Notes: generated by a model from the letters alone, not told the origin. A stretch of 22,877 nucleotides of DNA from CAYLHB01 sp964383505 (GCA_964383505.1 CAYLHB010000013.1:1-22877), one strand, 5' to 3'. Counted from the stretch's first letter, positions 7,130-14,866 are shown. A program made the numbers and translations.

Positions 7130-7339
7130 ATGGTGGAAATGCGCCAACCGTTTTATTCGATAGTGTCAGCAGTTATTTTCGGAGGACTGGGCCTCGCATA
7201 CGGTATCCAGTCCATAGGGGGTTTTGAGGTGGTATTCGGCGGAATACAGCTCTCGTCGCAGCTGGGCTGGGCTATCTCCGGCGTACTCTTTTTGATGGCG
7301 TACTTTTCGATTGCCCACCTTCAGACAAAGAAGAAGTAG
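7130..7339 (+). CDS. Small two-helix membrane protein, 69 aa
   Basis: The frame opens at ATG 7130 (MVEMRQPFYS) and encodes two hydrophobic helices, about residues 10-30 (IVSAVIFGGLGLAYGI) and 44-62 (LGWAISGVLFLMAYFSIAHL), joined by a glycine-rich turn and ending in a lysine cluster. By the positive-inside rule the C-terminus is cytoplasmic. It has its own -10 box upstream. Its last 68 bases overlap the 3' end of uvrB on the opposite strand. I do not recognise the family; nothing in the sequence gives an enzymatic role. Confidence 0.65.
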   Translation: MVEMRQPFYSIVSAVIFGGLGLAYGIQSIGGFEVVFGGIQLSSQLGWAISGVLFLMAYFSIAHLQTKKK

Positions 7340-9356
7340 TTGGGGTCTCGCTTTGCAGAGCACGTAGCTCATCACGCAAAAGCGCTGCGGTCTCAAAGTC
7401 GAGCCTACGGACGGCTTCGTTCATTTGTTTTGTTTTCTCCTTCACCACCTCAGTGGGTGCTCTTTGGTAGCGTTGCTGATCCACCTTAAAGAGCTGGTCA
7501 ACAGCTTTTTGGTGTTCAGATCGCAGCTCTTCTGCAATATTTTTTATCGCTTTCTGTATCGTTGCAGGCGTGATGTGGTGTTTTTTATTATACATAACCT
7601 GCACGGCGCGTCTGCGTTCTGTCTCCTCGATTGCGCGCCTCATGCTGTCGGTCATCTCATCAGCGTAAAGGATGACACGACCATTCACATTACGCGCCGC
7701 TCGACCGATGGTCTGTATGAGTGAGGTCTCCGAGCGCAAGAAGCCCTCCTTGTCAGCATCGAGTATGCCCACGAGCGAGACCTCCGGCAGGTCGAGCCCC
7801 TCGCGGAGAAGGTTTACCCCTACAAGCACATCAAACTCGCCGCGCCGAAACTTGGTGAGGAGCTCAATACGCTCAATGGTTTTCACATCGCTGTGGAGGT
7901 ACTCCGCCCGCACATTTTTTTGCCGCAAAAACTCCGCCAAATCCTCTGCCATCCGCTTCGTGAGGGTGGTCACGAGCGCACGCTCGCCACTCGCCGCAAC
8001 CTTGCTCGCTTCTTTGATGAAATCGCGCACCTGTCCTTCATACGTGTCCGATGATACAACCGGACGAGTGACGAGTACGGGGTCGAGGAGCCCTGTGGGC
8101 CTGATGATTTGCTCCACCACGGGCCCCTCCTTGCGACTCTTGGCAAGCTCGTAGCTCCCCGGCGTTGCGGAGGTGTAAATGACCTGCCCCACCCGCTTCT
8201 CAAATTCCGCAAACGTGAGTGGGCGGTTGTCGAGGGCGGAGGGGAGACGGAAGCCGTGCATGACAAGTGTCTCCTTTCTGCTCCTATCGCCCGCGTACAT
8301 ACCGCCGAGCTGGGGCACGGTGACATGCGACTCGTCGATCACGGTCAAGAAATCAGGCGAACCATCGGCGAGGTGGGGGAAGTATGACATGAGCGTGTGT
8401 GGCGGCTCCCCCGCTTTCCTTCCATCGAAGTGCCGTGAGTAGTTCTCAATACCGTTGCAGTACCCCACCTCGCGAATAAGCGCGAGGTCGTGGTTGGTGC
8501 GACGCTTGAGTCGCTCGTGCTCAAACACCTTGCCCTGCGCCTCAAGGTCAGAAAGGCGCGCCTTGAGCTCCGCTTTGATATCGGCGATGGCGCGTGCGCG
8601 CTCATGCTCTGGGGTGATGAAATGCTTCGCTGGAAATACAAATACCGTATCGAGCGTACGTTGTATCACCCTCGTAATCGGATCGAGCACCTCGATACGT
8701 GTGATGGTGTGTGCGTCGAGTGTGAGGCGGTACACGATACGTTCGGACACCGGCATTACCTCGAGCGTCGTTCCGCGTGCACGAAAGAGTCCCGGCTCAA
8801 GGTCTGCTCCTGTTCGCAAAAAGTGAATGTGCACGAGCGCACGCACGAGCTCCGCACGGGTGAGTGTGGCGCCGACCGTAAGCTTTAGGTTCACTTTTTG
8901 ATACTCCTCGGGGCTCCCCAAACCGTAAATACAGGACACCGATGCAACCACAATAGTGTCACGTCGCGTGAGGAGCGACTGAGTGCTCGCATGGCGCAAT
9001 CGTTCGATTTCTTCATTGATCATCGCCTCTTTTTCGATGTACGTGTCGGTTACCGGCATGTACGCCTCGGGTTGGTAAAAATCATAGTAGGAGACAAAGT
9101 AGTGCACGGCATTATCCGGAAAAAACTCGCGGTACTCCTGGGCGAGCTGTGCCGCGAGGGTTTTGTTGTGTGCGATAACGAGCGTGGGCTTGTTGACTGC
9201 CGCAATGACGTTCGCAATGGTGAATGTCTTTCCGGTTCCTGTTGCACCAAGGAGCGTTTGGTGGCGCTTCCCCGCTATGAGCCCTTTAGTGAGGGCATCA
9301 ATTGCGGCGGGCTGATCGCCCGCGGGGGAGAACGGCGCTTTAAGAGCAAAATCCAT
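7272..9356 (-). CDS. uvrB: UvrB excinuclease helicase-like subunit
   Basis: UvrB verifies damage by inserting a beta-hairpin between DNA strands and then recruits UvrC. The 694-aa protein has Walker A GATGTGKTFT, the beta-hairpin region YYDFYQPEAYMP with TYIEKEA, the DESH box, TSATPG, and QTIGRAARN helicase motif VI. A C-terminal UVR domain is present (about 630-665, ending DFETAALLRDELRAL), which would pair with the UvrC UVR region. The start is set at ATG 9356 (MDFALKAPFSPAGDQP); the frame is open further up, but those 29 residues are not family-like. A -10 box six bases upstream suggests a leaderless message. The C-terminal Ser/Lys-rich tail is encoded antisense to the 69-aa membrane protein gene. 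Confidence 0.97.
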   Translation of the reverse strand: MDFALKAPFSPAGDQPAAIDALTKGLIAGKRHQTLLGATGTGKTFTIANVIAAVNKPTLVIAHNKTLAAQLAQEYREFFPDNAVHYFVSYYDFYQPEAYMPVTDTYIEKEAMINEEIERLRHASTQSLLTRRDTIVVASVSCIYGLGSPEEYQKVNLKLTVGATLTRAELVRALVHIHFLRTGADLEPGLFRARGTTLEVMPVSERIVYRLTLDAHTITRIEVLDPITRVIQRTLDTVFVFPAKHFITPEHERARAIADIKAELKARLSDLEAQGKVFEHERLKRRTNHDLALIREVGYCNGIENYSRHFDGRKAGEPPHTLMSYFPHLADGSPDFLTVIDESHVTVPQLGGMYAGDRSRKETLVMHGFRLPSALDNRPLTFAEFEKRVGQVIYTSATPGSYELAKSRKEGPVVEQIIRPTGLLDPVLVTRPVVSSDTYEGQVRDFIKEASKVAASGERALVTTLTKRMAEDLAEFLRQKNVRAEYLHSDVKTIERIELLTKFRRGEFDVLVGVNLLREGLDLPEVSLVGILDADKEGFLRSETSLIQTIGRAARNVNGRVILYADEMTDSMRRAIEETERRRAVQVMYNKKHHITPATIQKAIKNIAEELRSEHQKAVDQLFKVDQQRYQRAPTEVVKEKTKQMNEAVRRLDFETAALLRDELRALQSETPTTSSLSEGGQSKSTPSKRVRRR

Positions 9357-9362
9357 GTGAGC

Positions 9363-9371
9363 ACCATACCA
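9363..9371 (-). promoter_or_regulatory. Extended -10 promoter for uvrB
   Basis: The minus strand reads TGGTATGGT, six bases, then the uvrB ATG. This is the same geometry as at ddl, and implies a leaderless transcript. Confidence 0.4.
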
Positions 9372-9417
9372 CAGCACAATGGCGTATCGCCACCACAGGC
9401 AACAAAAAACGGGCAGA

Positions 9418-10590
9418 CTAGTCGCCGATACGCTCGCGCTCACGCGCCACGAGCGAGGTGAGGAAGTGGAGGTTGTGCATACTCAAGAGTATCGCGCCGA
9501 GCATCTCGTGGGCGCGCATGAGATGTGAGAGGTACGCGCGCGTGTACTGCCGACAGCACCCGCAGGTACACACTGGGTCAATTGGGGAAAAATCCCTCGC
9601 ATTCGAAGCGTGCGCGAGCTGAATCTTCTCCCCGTTCGGACCGTACGCCACTCCCGTGCGCGCAAGTCGCGTCGGCTGTACGCAGTCGAACAGGTCCACC
9701 CCCTCCCGAATGCCCCGCACAATATCTTCCGGCTCTCCGATACCGAGCAGATGGCGGGGCTTCTCCTCTGGGAGCTCGTCGGTCACCCACCCCACCGCGG
9801 TGTCGAGGTCGAGTTTTTGGTAGCTCCCGCCGATGCCGTACCCGTCGAAGTCCATTCGTGCGAGTGTGCGCGCACTCTCCCGCCGTAGGTCCTCGAACCT
9901 CCCGCCCTGCACAATACCGAATATACCCTGCCACGATGCGTTCAAATTGGTTCGATGCGCCGACAGGCTCCGTGCGGCCCAGCGATGTGTACGGTGCATC
10001 GCTTCCGCTTGGTACGCGTGGCTCGCTTCCGCCGCAGTACACTCGTCAAACGCGAAAAACAAATCCGCGCCGAGCTCATGCTGGAGCTCAATCGAGCGCT
10101 CCGGTGTGAAGCGGTGGAGCGACCCGTCGATGTGCGAGGTGAAGGTCACGCCCTCGTCGTCAATCACCGCGAGCTTTCCGTGCTGGGAAGCGACGTCAGG
10201 GTCGTAGAGTGTGGGAGTGGTTGCGTCCTCCTCAAGCTCTTCCCGGGTCACCTTCGACACGGTTCTCCCGTACGCCGCACCGAGCGAGAACACCTGGAAG
10301 CCGCCCGAGTCGGTCATGAGGGGCTTGTTCCAGCCCATAAAGCGGTGTAAACCTCCCGCCTCCCTCACCACCACACTTCCCGGCTCAAGGTGGAGGTGGT
10401 AGGTGTTCGCAATCGCGAGACCGACCCCTGACTCCGCTAGAAGCTCCGGCGTCAATCCTTTCACTGTGGCCTTGGTCGCCACCACCACAAACGCGGGCGT
10501 CTCGATATCGCCGTGCGTGGTGCGAAGAAGTCCGCGACGCGCTTTCGAGGTACGCGAACGGGCCGAAATTTCAAACGTAACCCCGCTCAT
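9418..10590 (-). CDS. tgt: tRNA-guanine transglycosylase (queuine/preQ1)
   Basis: Tgt swaps guanine for a 7-deazaguanine base at the wobble position of GUN-anticodon tRNAs. The 390-aa protein has ANTYHLHLEPG, the active-site MTDSGGFQVFS, HLLGIGEPEDI, and the nucleophile region LFDCVQPTRLARTG. The zinc site is complete: CTCGCC followed by the distal His in SMHNL. The ATG at 10590 gives the normal N-terminus. It lies 66 bases downstream of dsbB and 61 bases upstream of uvrB on the same strand, so it may be part of a longer transcript. No queuosine synthesis or transport gene is in this window, so the source of the modified base is not visible here. Confidence 0.95.
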   Translation of the reverse strand: MSGVTFEISARSRTSKARRGLLRTTHGDIETPAFVVVATKATVKGLTPELLAESGVGLAIANTYHLHLEPGSVVVREAGGLHRFMGWNKPLMTDSGGFQVFSLGAAYGRTVSKVTREELEEDATTPTLYDPDVASQHGKLAVIDDEGVTFTSHIDGSLHRFTPERSIELQHELGADLFFAFDECTAAEASHAYQAEAMHRTHRWAARSLSAHRTNLNASWQGIFGIVQGGRFEDLRRESARTLARMDFDGYGIGGSYQKLDLDTAVGWVTDELPEEKPRHLLGIGEPEDIVRGIREGVDLFDCVQPTRLARTGVAYGPNGEKIQLAHASNARDFSPIDPVCTCGCCRQYTRAYLSHLMRAHEMLGAILLSMHNLHFLTSLVARERERIGD

Positions 10591-10656
10591 ATGCTACGTA
10601 CTGTGTTTATGACGAAAGCAACAAAGAAGTTCGCCGATTGCGTACGTCCCACCATA

Positions 10657-11187
10657 CTACCCGCGATGTGACGCAAGGGTAAGGAGAATAATCGCGAGAA
10701 ATATCGTGAGCCCCATGAGAGGCATGGTGACAAACCCAAACTCATACACATACCTCGTCGCACAGCTTAGCCCCGCGGCGTCACAGCTCGTGAAGTTCAC
10801 CGCTCCCACTTGGTAGAGGTGGTGCACGAGGGTCACCGCCGCGCCAAGAGAGGCGAGGGGCACAATGTAACGCGCGATGGTGCGGTCGCGGTAGTACGCC
10901 GCGATGGGAAGGATGAACGCGAGTGGATACATCATGGTGCGCGCGTACCAGCAGAGCTCACACACGGGGAGCCCCACGACTTTGCTGTACCAGAGTGAGA
11001 GGAGGAGCGAGCCCGCCGCAAGGAGCCCCGCCAACAGGACACCGTGGCGCACCACGAGCCGCACGAGGAACGGGTGCCACCGGTAGCGAAACACGAACGT
11101 GCCCAAAAAGCCCACTACAATAACGACTTGCAGGGCAATCGTACCTGCCGCGAAGAGTGTGGTGAGCGTACTTACGAGCGGTGTCAT
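10657..11187 (-). CDS. DsbB/BdbC-like disulfide bond formation membrane protein
   Basis: DsbB-type proteins pass electrons from thioredoxin-like oxidases to membrane quinone, making disulfides outside the cytoplasm. This 176-aa protein has about five hydrophobic segments (roughly 12-33, 49-70, 84-98, 107-125, 150-172), the first redox pair C76ELC79 in PVCELCWYAR, and a second pair C135 and C142 in the later extracytoplasmic loop. The WYARTMMYP context after the CxxC fits the DsbB/BdbC family rather than VKOR. The ATG lies three bases after the stop of the thioredoxin-like gene, so the two are clearly co-transcribed and likely act as a pair. Confidence 0.88.
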   Translation of the reverse strand: MTPLVSTLTTLFAAGTIALQVVIVVGFLGTFVFRYRWHPFLVRLVVRHGVLLAGLLAAGSLLLSLWYSKVVGLPVCELCWYARTMMYPLAFILPIAAYYRDRTIARYIVPLASLGAAVTLVHHLYQVGAVNFTSCDAAGLSCATRYVYEFGFVTMPLMGLTIFLAIILLTLASHRG

Positions 11188-11190
11188 GAA

Positions 11191-11580
11191 TTAGAGGGGC
11201 AACGTACACCCGGTCTTTTCTGCGAGCTGAGCGAGCGTCTGCACGCCGGTGCGCCGCTCGCCGTCAGAGAACACCCACGTCGGGTAGCTCTCAACTTTTG
11301 CCTCGACACACACATCAAGCTGGCGCTGGCCGTCGGGGCTCGCGCACTCAACATAGGGGAGTTTACTCTTTGCGGCACCAAACATTTGCTTCTGCTCCTG
11401 ACAGTGCCCGCACCAAAACGCGCCATAGAAAGTCGCACCCTTTTCACCCAAGCACGTCGCAAACGGGTCGAGCGTGCTCGGGGTCACGTGACTCACCGCA
11501 AAAAGCGATGCGACCACCACACCTCCGAGCCCAAAGAGCCCCAGCATGCCGTGTTTTCTATTAAATCGTCCCAGCTTCAT
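11191..11580 (-). CDS. Membrane-anchored thioredoxin-like protein (likely disulfide oxidase partner)
   Basis: A 129-aa protein with one N-terminal hydrophobic anchor (about 11-30) and a compact thioredoxin-like domain facing outward. The active site is C57GHC60 in YGAFWCGHCQEQKQMFG, with the cis-proline at SYPTW (Pro100). Extra cysteines at 43, 79, 91 and 125 bracket the domain. The pattern resembles the thioredoxin domain fused to VKOR in cyanobacteria and plants (LTO1 type), judged from memory of that family, yet here it is a separate protein paired with a DsbB-like partner. It follows pth by 18 bases and precedes dsbB by three. Function as an oxidase of exported proteins is inferred from the pairing. 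Confidence 0.85.
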   Translation of the reverse strand: MKLGRFNRKHGMLGLFGLGGVVVASLFAVSHVTPSTLDPFATCLGEKGATFYGAFWCGHCQEQKQMFGAAKSKLPYVECASPDGQRQLDVCVEAKVESYPTWVFSDGERRTGVQTLAQLAEKTGCTLPL

Positions 11581-11598
11581 AGTACATGTGTAAACGAA

Positions 11599-12273
11599 TC
11601 AAGTACGACGAACGCTTTTTTTACTCGCTCTCTTCACCGGAGCCACAACCCGCTTCTTTCGTGAGAGAGCAGGTGCGCTCACACTATTATACTCATTCAT
11701 CGCCTGTGCGCGACCCTGGAGCACAAGTGTATCAATCGCACTCGCCGCTCGTGCAAGTATCTCGGGCAGAGCCTCCTGTTCTTTTTTCGTGAACGTACCA
11801 AGTATGAAGTCAAGCACCGCCTGCTCCCCTTTTGGTTTCCGGAGTGTACCTTTGGGTGTGGCTGGAGACACACCGACCCGCACCCGCACGTACGCAGACG
11901 AACGAAACGCACGATCAATCGAAGCTACACCCCTGTGCCCGCCCGCGCCGCGATCAAACACGATACGGAGCGTGCCGAACGGCAAATCAAGGTCATCGTG
12001 CACCACCACGAGCCGCTCGAGCGCCTTTTCACTTGAGATGTAGGGCTGGAGCGCGCTTCCCGAACGGTTCATAAACGTTCCGGGCAGTACAAACTGCACG
12101 GTGTGTGCGCCCACTTCAGAAGAGGCGCGCTCCGAGCGCGTCACTGCATCGTGTTTCCAACCGGTAACTCCGTGAGTACGCGCACACACCTCGACCACCA
12201 TGCGTCCCACATTGTGGCGTGTGTGTTCGTACTCACTCCCCGGGTTTCCCAAACCAGCAATCACAAACTTCAT
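11599..12273 (-). CDS. pth: Peptidyl-tRNA hydrolase
   Basis: Pth releases tRNA from prematurely dropped peptidyl-tRNA. Signs are AGLGNPG, the catalytic His in TRHNVGRM, FMNRSG, and VVHDDLDLPFG. The motif usually written GGHNG reads GGHRG here, so the Asn that helps bind substrate is Arg. The protein is 224 aa, longer than the usual 190 or so because of a Lys/Arg-rich C-terminal tail (about the last 25 residues). The start is set at ATG 12273 (MKFVIAGLG); the frame is open 17 codons further up, but those residues are not conserved. A TATACT box seven bases upstream suggests leaderless expression of the pth - thioredoxin-like - dsbB operon. Confidence 0.95.
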   Translation of the reverse strand: MKFVIAGLGNPGSEYEHTRHNVGRMVVEVCARTHGVTGWKHDAVTRSERASSEVGAHTVQFVLPGTFMNRSGSALQPYISSEKALERLVVVHDDLDLPFGTLRIVFDRGAGGHRGVASIDRAFRSSAYVRVRVGVSPATPKGTLRKPKGEQAVLDFILGTFTKKEQEALPEILARAASAIDTLVLQGRAQAMNEYNSVSAPALSRKKRVVAPVKRASKKSVRRT

Positions 12274-12280
12274 ATATAGA

Positions 12281-12286
12281 AGTATA
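12281..12286 (-). promoter_or_regulatory. -10 box for the pth operon
   Basis: TATACT on the minus strand ends seven bases before the pth ATG. It is preceded by TAG rather than TGG. The location in the divergent pth/lepB gap supports a promoter with little or no leader. Confidence 0.45.
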
Positions 12287-12388
12287 CTACACGCGCGCGA
12301 AAGTGCGCGAGTGAAGTATGTCACTTCTCACACACACAACAAACGCTCTCATATATACGAACCATGTGCGCCATAAAAGAAAATACTA

Positions 12389-12415
12389 TTGCATGTAAAA
12401 ACTATCTGGTATACT
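12389..12415 (+). promoter_or_regulatory. Promoter for lepB
   Basis: TTGCAT (12389-12394) and TATACT (12410-12415) are separated by 15 bases, with TGG directly before the -10 box. The ATG follows after ten bases, so the leader is at most a few bases. Confidence 0.5.
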
Positions 12416-12425
12416 AGTCGCACGT

Positions 12426-13082
12426 ATGCACCCCCTACACCTTTCTCCTCGTACTCCACCGTCACAATCAGAGCCATACGAAGGCGAGTACGAGGCACCG
12501 CACACAGGTGGAGAAAAACAAGAGAGCTTCATTGTGGAGATATTCAAATACGCGGTGCTCGCCCTTGTCATCGTACTTCCGTTCCGCATCTTTATCGCAC
12601 AGCCGTTTATCGTCTCGGGCGCATCCATGTCTCCGACATTTGAAACGGGACAATACCTCATTATCGATCAACTCTCCTATCGCTTCGAAGCTCCTCATCG
12701 CGGAGATGTGGTGGTGTTCAAGTACCCCAACGACCCGGACAAGTACTTCATTAAGCGCGTCATCGGGCTTCCGGGTGAAACCGTGGAGGTGCGCGGGGAT
12801 CAAATTATCATTAAAGACACGGTAGCCGGCACAGAACAGGTTTTGACCGAGCCGTACCTCCCCAAAACGAGTGGCAATTTTGGAAACGTCACTGAACGAC
12901 TCGACCCAAACGAATACTTCGTCATGGGAGATAACCGCGACCAAAGCAGTGACTCGCGACAGTGGGGACCCGTCGCCGATCGATTCATCATCGGCCGCGC
13001 ACTCGTGCGCCTTCTCCCCCCCACCCTCCTTGGCATCTTTCCGGGCGAGTATCAATTCGACGACCCCGCCAACATTGAGTGA
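12426..13082 (+). CDS. lepB: Signal peptidase I
   Basis: LepB cuts signal peptides from exported proteins on the outer face of the membrane. The 218-aa protein has a soluble N-terminus, one membrane helix (about 40-58), the catalytic Ser67 in SGASMSPTF, the general-base Lys110 in KRVIGLPGE, and box E GDNRDQSSDSRQWG. Domain order and length are normal for the short Gram-positive-type enzyme. The start at ATG 12426 is supported by the promoter just upstream. The HisRS-like gene follows after 36 bases and is probably in the same transcript. Confidence 0.96.
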   Translation: MHPLHLSPRTPPSQSEPYEGEYEAPHTGGEKQESFIVEIFKYAVLALVIVLPFRIFIAQPFIVSGASMSPTFETGQYLIIDQLSYRFEAPHRGDVVVFKYPNDPDKYFIKRVIGLPGETVEVRGDQIIIKDTVAGTEQVLTEPYLPKTSGNFGNVTERLDPNEYFVMGDNRDQSSDSRQWGPVADRFIIGRALVRLLPPTLLGIFPGEYQFDDPANIE

Positions 13083-13096
13083 CCGAGGTCGGTCAC
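13079..13096 (+). other. Hairpin spanning the lepB stop codon
   Basis: GTGACCGA, GG, TCGGTCAC form an eight-pair inverted repeat whose left arm contains the lepB TGA. There is no T run after it, so it is not a standard terminator. It may protect or pause the message between lepB and the next gene. Confidence 0.35.
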
Positions 13097-13118
13097 ACGC
13101 ACGTACATTCGCACACGC

Positions 13119-14321
13119 ATGTTGACCGTACAATCAGAAGAGTTTTACAAAAAAGCGATACCGGTCGCGCGCCACTATGGCTTCGTACCACTCGATCAAG
13201 CGATCGCAGCCGAGGTAGACCTTCTCCCCGACCCCAAGGCCGCGCAAGCAAAAGCGATGGCACTCCGTGCGACACACGAACGCCCGCGCGTCGCACTTGA
13301 GGGTTCCCTGCGCCACCTTGAACAGGGTCTCACGCGCGTGTTCTCCGCCGGCCTTATGCCACGACGCGAGTCGCTCCTCTACTTCACGAGCGCGACTTCA
13401 AAGGCGAAAGGTGGCGGTGCCGTTCTCTCGCTCGGGCTCCACGCAATCGGCTCCAAGCACTCCATCGCTGAAGCACTCGTGCTTCGCACCTCGCTCTCGA
13501 TTCTTGACGAGCTGGGGGTACGCTCGTACACGGTGAGGATAAACGGTATGGGCGACCGAGACTCCATCGCACGCTACCTTCGGGAAGTGACTGTATTCAT
13601 CAAACGCCGTTTTGGCGATTTACCGCCCGCACTCCAAACACTCGCGCGTGAAGATGTGTACCAAACCGCAATCATGCTCGCGAACCGTCGCGACGCGCTC
13701 GCCTACGAGCTCCCTCGTCCAGTCGAGTACCTCACGACACCAAGCAGACGGCACTTGCGAGACGTGTTGGAGTTTATGGAATCAAACAACACGCCCTACG
13801 AACTCGACGATCTCCTCATGGGACCGCGCGAGTGCTTCTCCCACCTTATTTATGAGTTCTCTTCGGTTCGCACCGAAGGGTCCGATGTGCGCATCGCACG
13901 CGGTGGCAGATACGACGAGCTCTCTAAAACGCTCTTCAAGGTATCCACGCCCGCAGTGGGTCTTGTTATTGAGTTCCACGCACCCCAACAGCCGACACGA
14001 GACGTGGTCGGGCAATTGCTTCGTGCCCATACACCAAGGGTGTGCCTCATCAACATCGGAGTGGAAGCGCGCATCAAGAGTTTTCGCGTCATCGAGACCT
14101 TCAGAAAGGCCCGCATTCCTATTGAGCAGTGCTTCAAGTACGAACGCCTCTCCGACCAACTCGCCTTCGCTGAGCGCACACAAGCTCCCTATGTGGTCAT
14201 CGTCGGGCAAAAAGAAGCGCTTGAGGGTGTCGCCATCATTCGAAATGCACTCACGCGCGCTCAGCAGACTGTGGCGATAGACAGCCTGCCTCTCCTTGTG
14301 CGAGACAAATCCCGTGTGTAA
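13119..14321 (+). CDS. HisRS-like (class II aminoacyl-tRNA synthetase paralogue) protein
   Basis: The 400-aa protein has the layout of histidyl-tRNA synthetase or its HisZ relative: a class II core and a C-terminal anticodon-binding-like domain (about 306-395, containing VCLINIGVEAR and PYVVIVGQKEALEG). The GGRYDEL segment (262-268) is kept, and GLHAIGSKHSIAEAL (106-120) resembles the region after motif 2. However, the motif 2 arginine region reads ESLLYFTSATSKAKGGG, and motif 3 ends GLVIEFH, without the usual Arg. Normal aminoacylation therefore looks unlikely. HisZ, the regulatory subunit of histidine synthesis, is an alternative, but no his genes are in this window. It follows lepB closely. 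Function is not established. Confidence 0.7.
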   Translation: MLTVQSEEFYKKAIPVARHYGFVPLDQAIAAEVDLLPDPKAAQAKAMALRATHERPRVALEGSLRHLEQGLTRVFSAGLMPRRESLLYFTSATSKAKGGGAVLSLGLHAIGSKHSIAEALVLRTSLSILDELGVRSYTVRINGMGDRDSIARYLREVTVFIKRRFGDLPPALQTLAREDVYQTAIMLANRRDALAYELPRPVEYLTTPSRRHLRDVLEFMESNNTPYELDDLLMGPRECFSHLIYEFSSVRTEGSDVRIARGGRYDELSKTLFKVSTPAVGLVIEFHAPQQPTRDVVGQLLRAHTPRVCLINIGVEARIKSFRVIETFRKARIPIEQCFKYERLSDQLAFAERTQAPYVVIVGQKEALEGVAIIRNALTRAQQTVAIDSLPLLVRDKSRV

Positions 14322-14405
14322 GAAGTTTGCCGGAACACAAGCTATTTACTTATTTACTAGTTTGTATTTTAAAACAATTTCACCAAACCACAGGAGGTAG
14401 CGATC
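14322..14405 (+). other. AT-rich leader with strong Shine-Dalgarno but no standard start codon
   Basis: From about 14340 to 14385 the sequence is strikingly AT-rich compared with its surroundings and has -10-like TATTTT at 14365-14370. AGGAGG at 14392-14397 is the clearest Shine-Dalgarno in the window. The triplet eight bases after it is ATA (14406), where a start codon would be expected. No ATG, GTG or TTG lies within range. Confidence 0.4.
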
Positions 14406-14842
14406 ATAACAATACTGCATTTTGTTTTTGGACGTCAAACTAAACAAACATTAGAGAAACATCCAGGCGACCCCACCTCAGCGTTCGTGTTTACAGTAGA
14501 AGTGGATGGCGAACCGAGTTGTGGGATAGCGCGTATGCACTTCTCGGGTTCTTTCGAAACGATTTCAGTGCGGCGTGTCGCGCGGAGGGTACTTCGTCAA
14601 AACTGTTCGTCCTGCCTGACGGAGAACGTAAGTCTTGGATTCCCACATGCTACATAGATCAACCGATGACCATTGAGGTCGTCGTTGACAAGGGGACCGT
14701 TCGGAACTTGATACCCCCTCAATACCTACGTCTCAAGCCGCCCTCTCATGGGCGGCTTCTCTCATACCTGGGCAAAGCTTACAAACTTGGAACAACGGAG
14801 TTCATTGAGAAGTGCCCCACCACGCACTTGCGCAGCATATAG
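14406..14842 (+). pseudogene. Probable broken gene: lost start codon and frameshift
   Basis: From ATA 14406 a frame reads TILHFVFGRQTKQTLEKHPG and on to FTVEVDGEP near 14516, protein-like in composition. Beyond that the same frame turns Arg/Cys/Ser-rich and stops at 14655-14657. In the -1 frame, open from 14444 and with a possible TTG start at 14519, the sequence becomes protein-like (DSAYALLGFFRNDF, KLFVLPDGERKSW, MTIEVVVDKGTV) and runs to TAG 14840-14842. Joining the two near 14516-14520 would give about 145 residues. This suggests one gene with a frameshift, plus an ATG-to-ATA change at the start. Alternatives are an assembly indel, programmed frameshifting with a non-standard start, or an intact 107-aa gene from TTG 14519. 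I recognise no family. Confidence 0.4.
14735..14758 (+). other. Strong GC-rich hairpin (terminator-like stem)
   Basis: AAGCCGCCC, loop TCTCAT, GGGCGGCTT make a perfect nine-pair stem. It is followed by CTCTCAT rather than a T run. If the upstream gene is dead or ends at 14657 this may be a worn terminator; if the second frame is real it lies within the coding sequence. Confidence 0.4.
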
Positions 14843-14856
14843 TCCCGTGGTACCAT
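14828..14856 (+). promoter_or_regulatory. Promoter for rpsU-ybeY
   Basis: TTGCGC (14828-14833) and TACCAT (14851-14856) are spaced by 17 bases, with TGG directly before the -10 box. The rpsU ATG follows ten bases later, so the leader is very short. The -35 overlaps the end of the broken frame. Confidence 0.45.
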
Positions 14857-14866
14857 TACGCTACCT

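Noticed and set aside
9404..9426. Possible terminator after tgt (T6 on the minus strand)
   Set aside because: The T run is clear, but the stem before it has only about four pairs with a wobble, too weak to call.
12468..13133. Minus-strand 221-codon frame opposite lepB
   Set aside because: LepB on the plus strand has all catalytic motifs; the antisense frame has none and no start signal.
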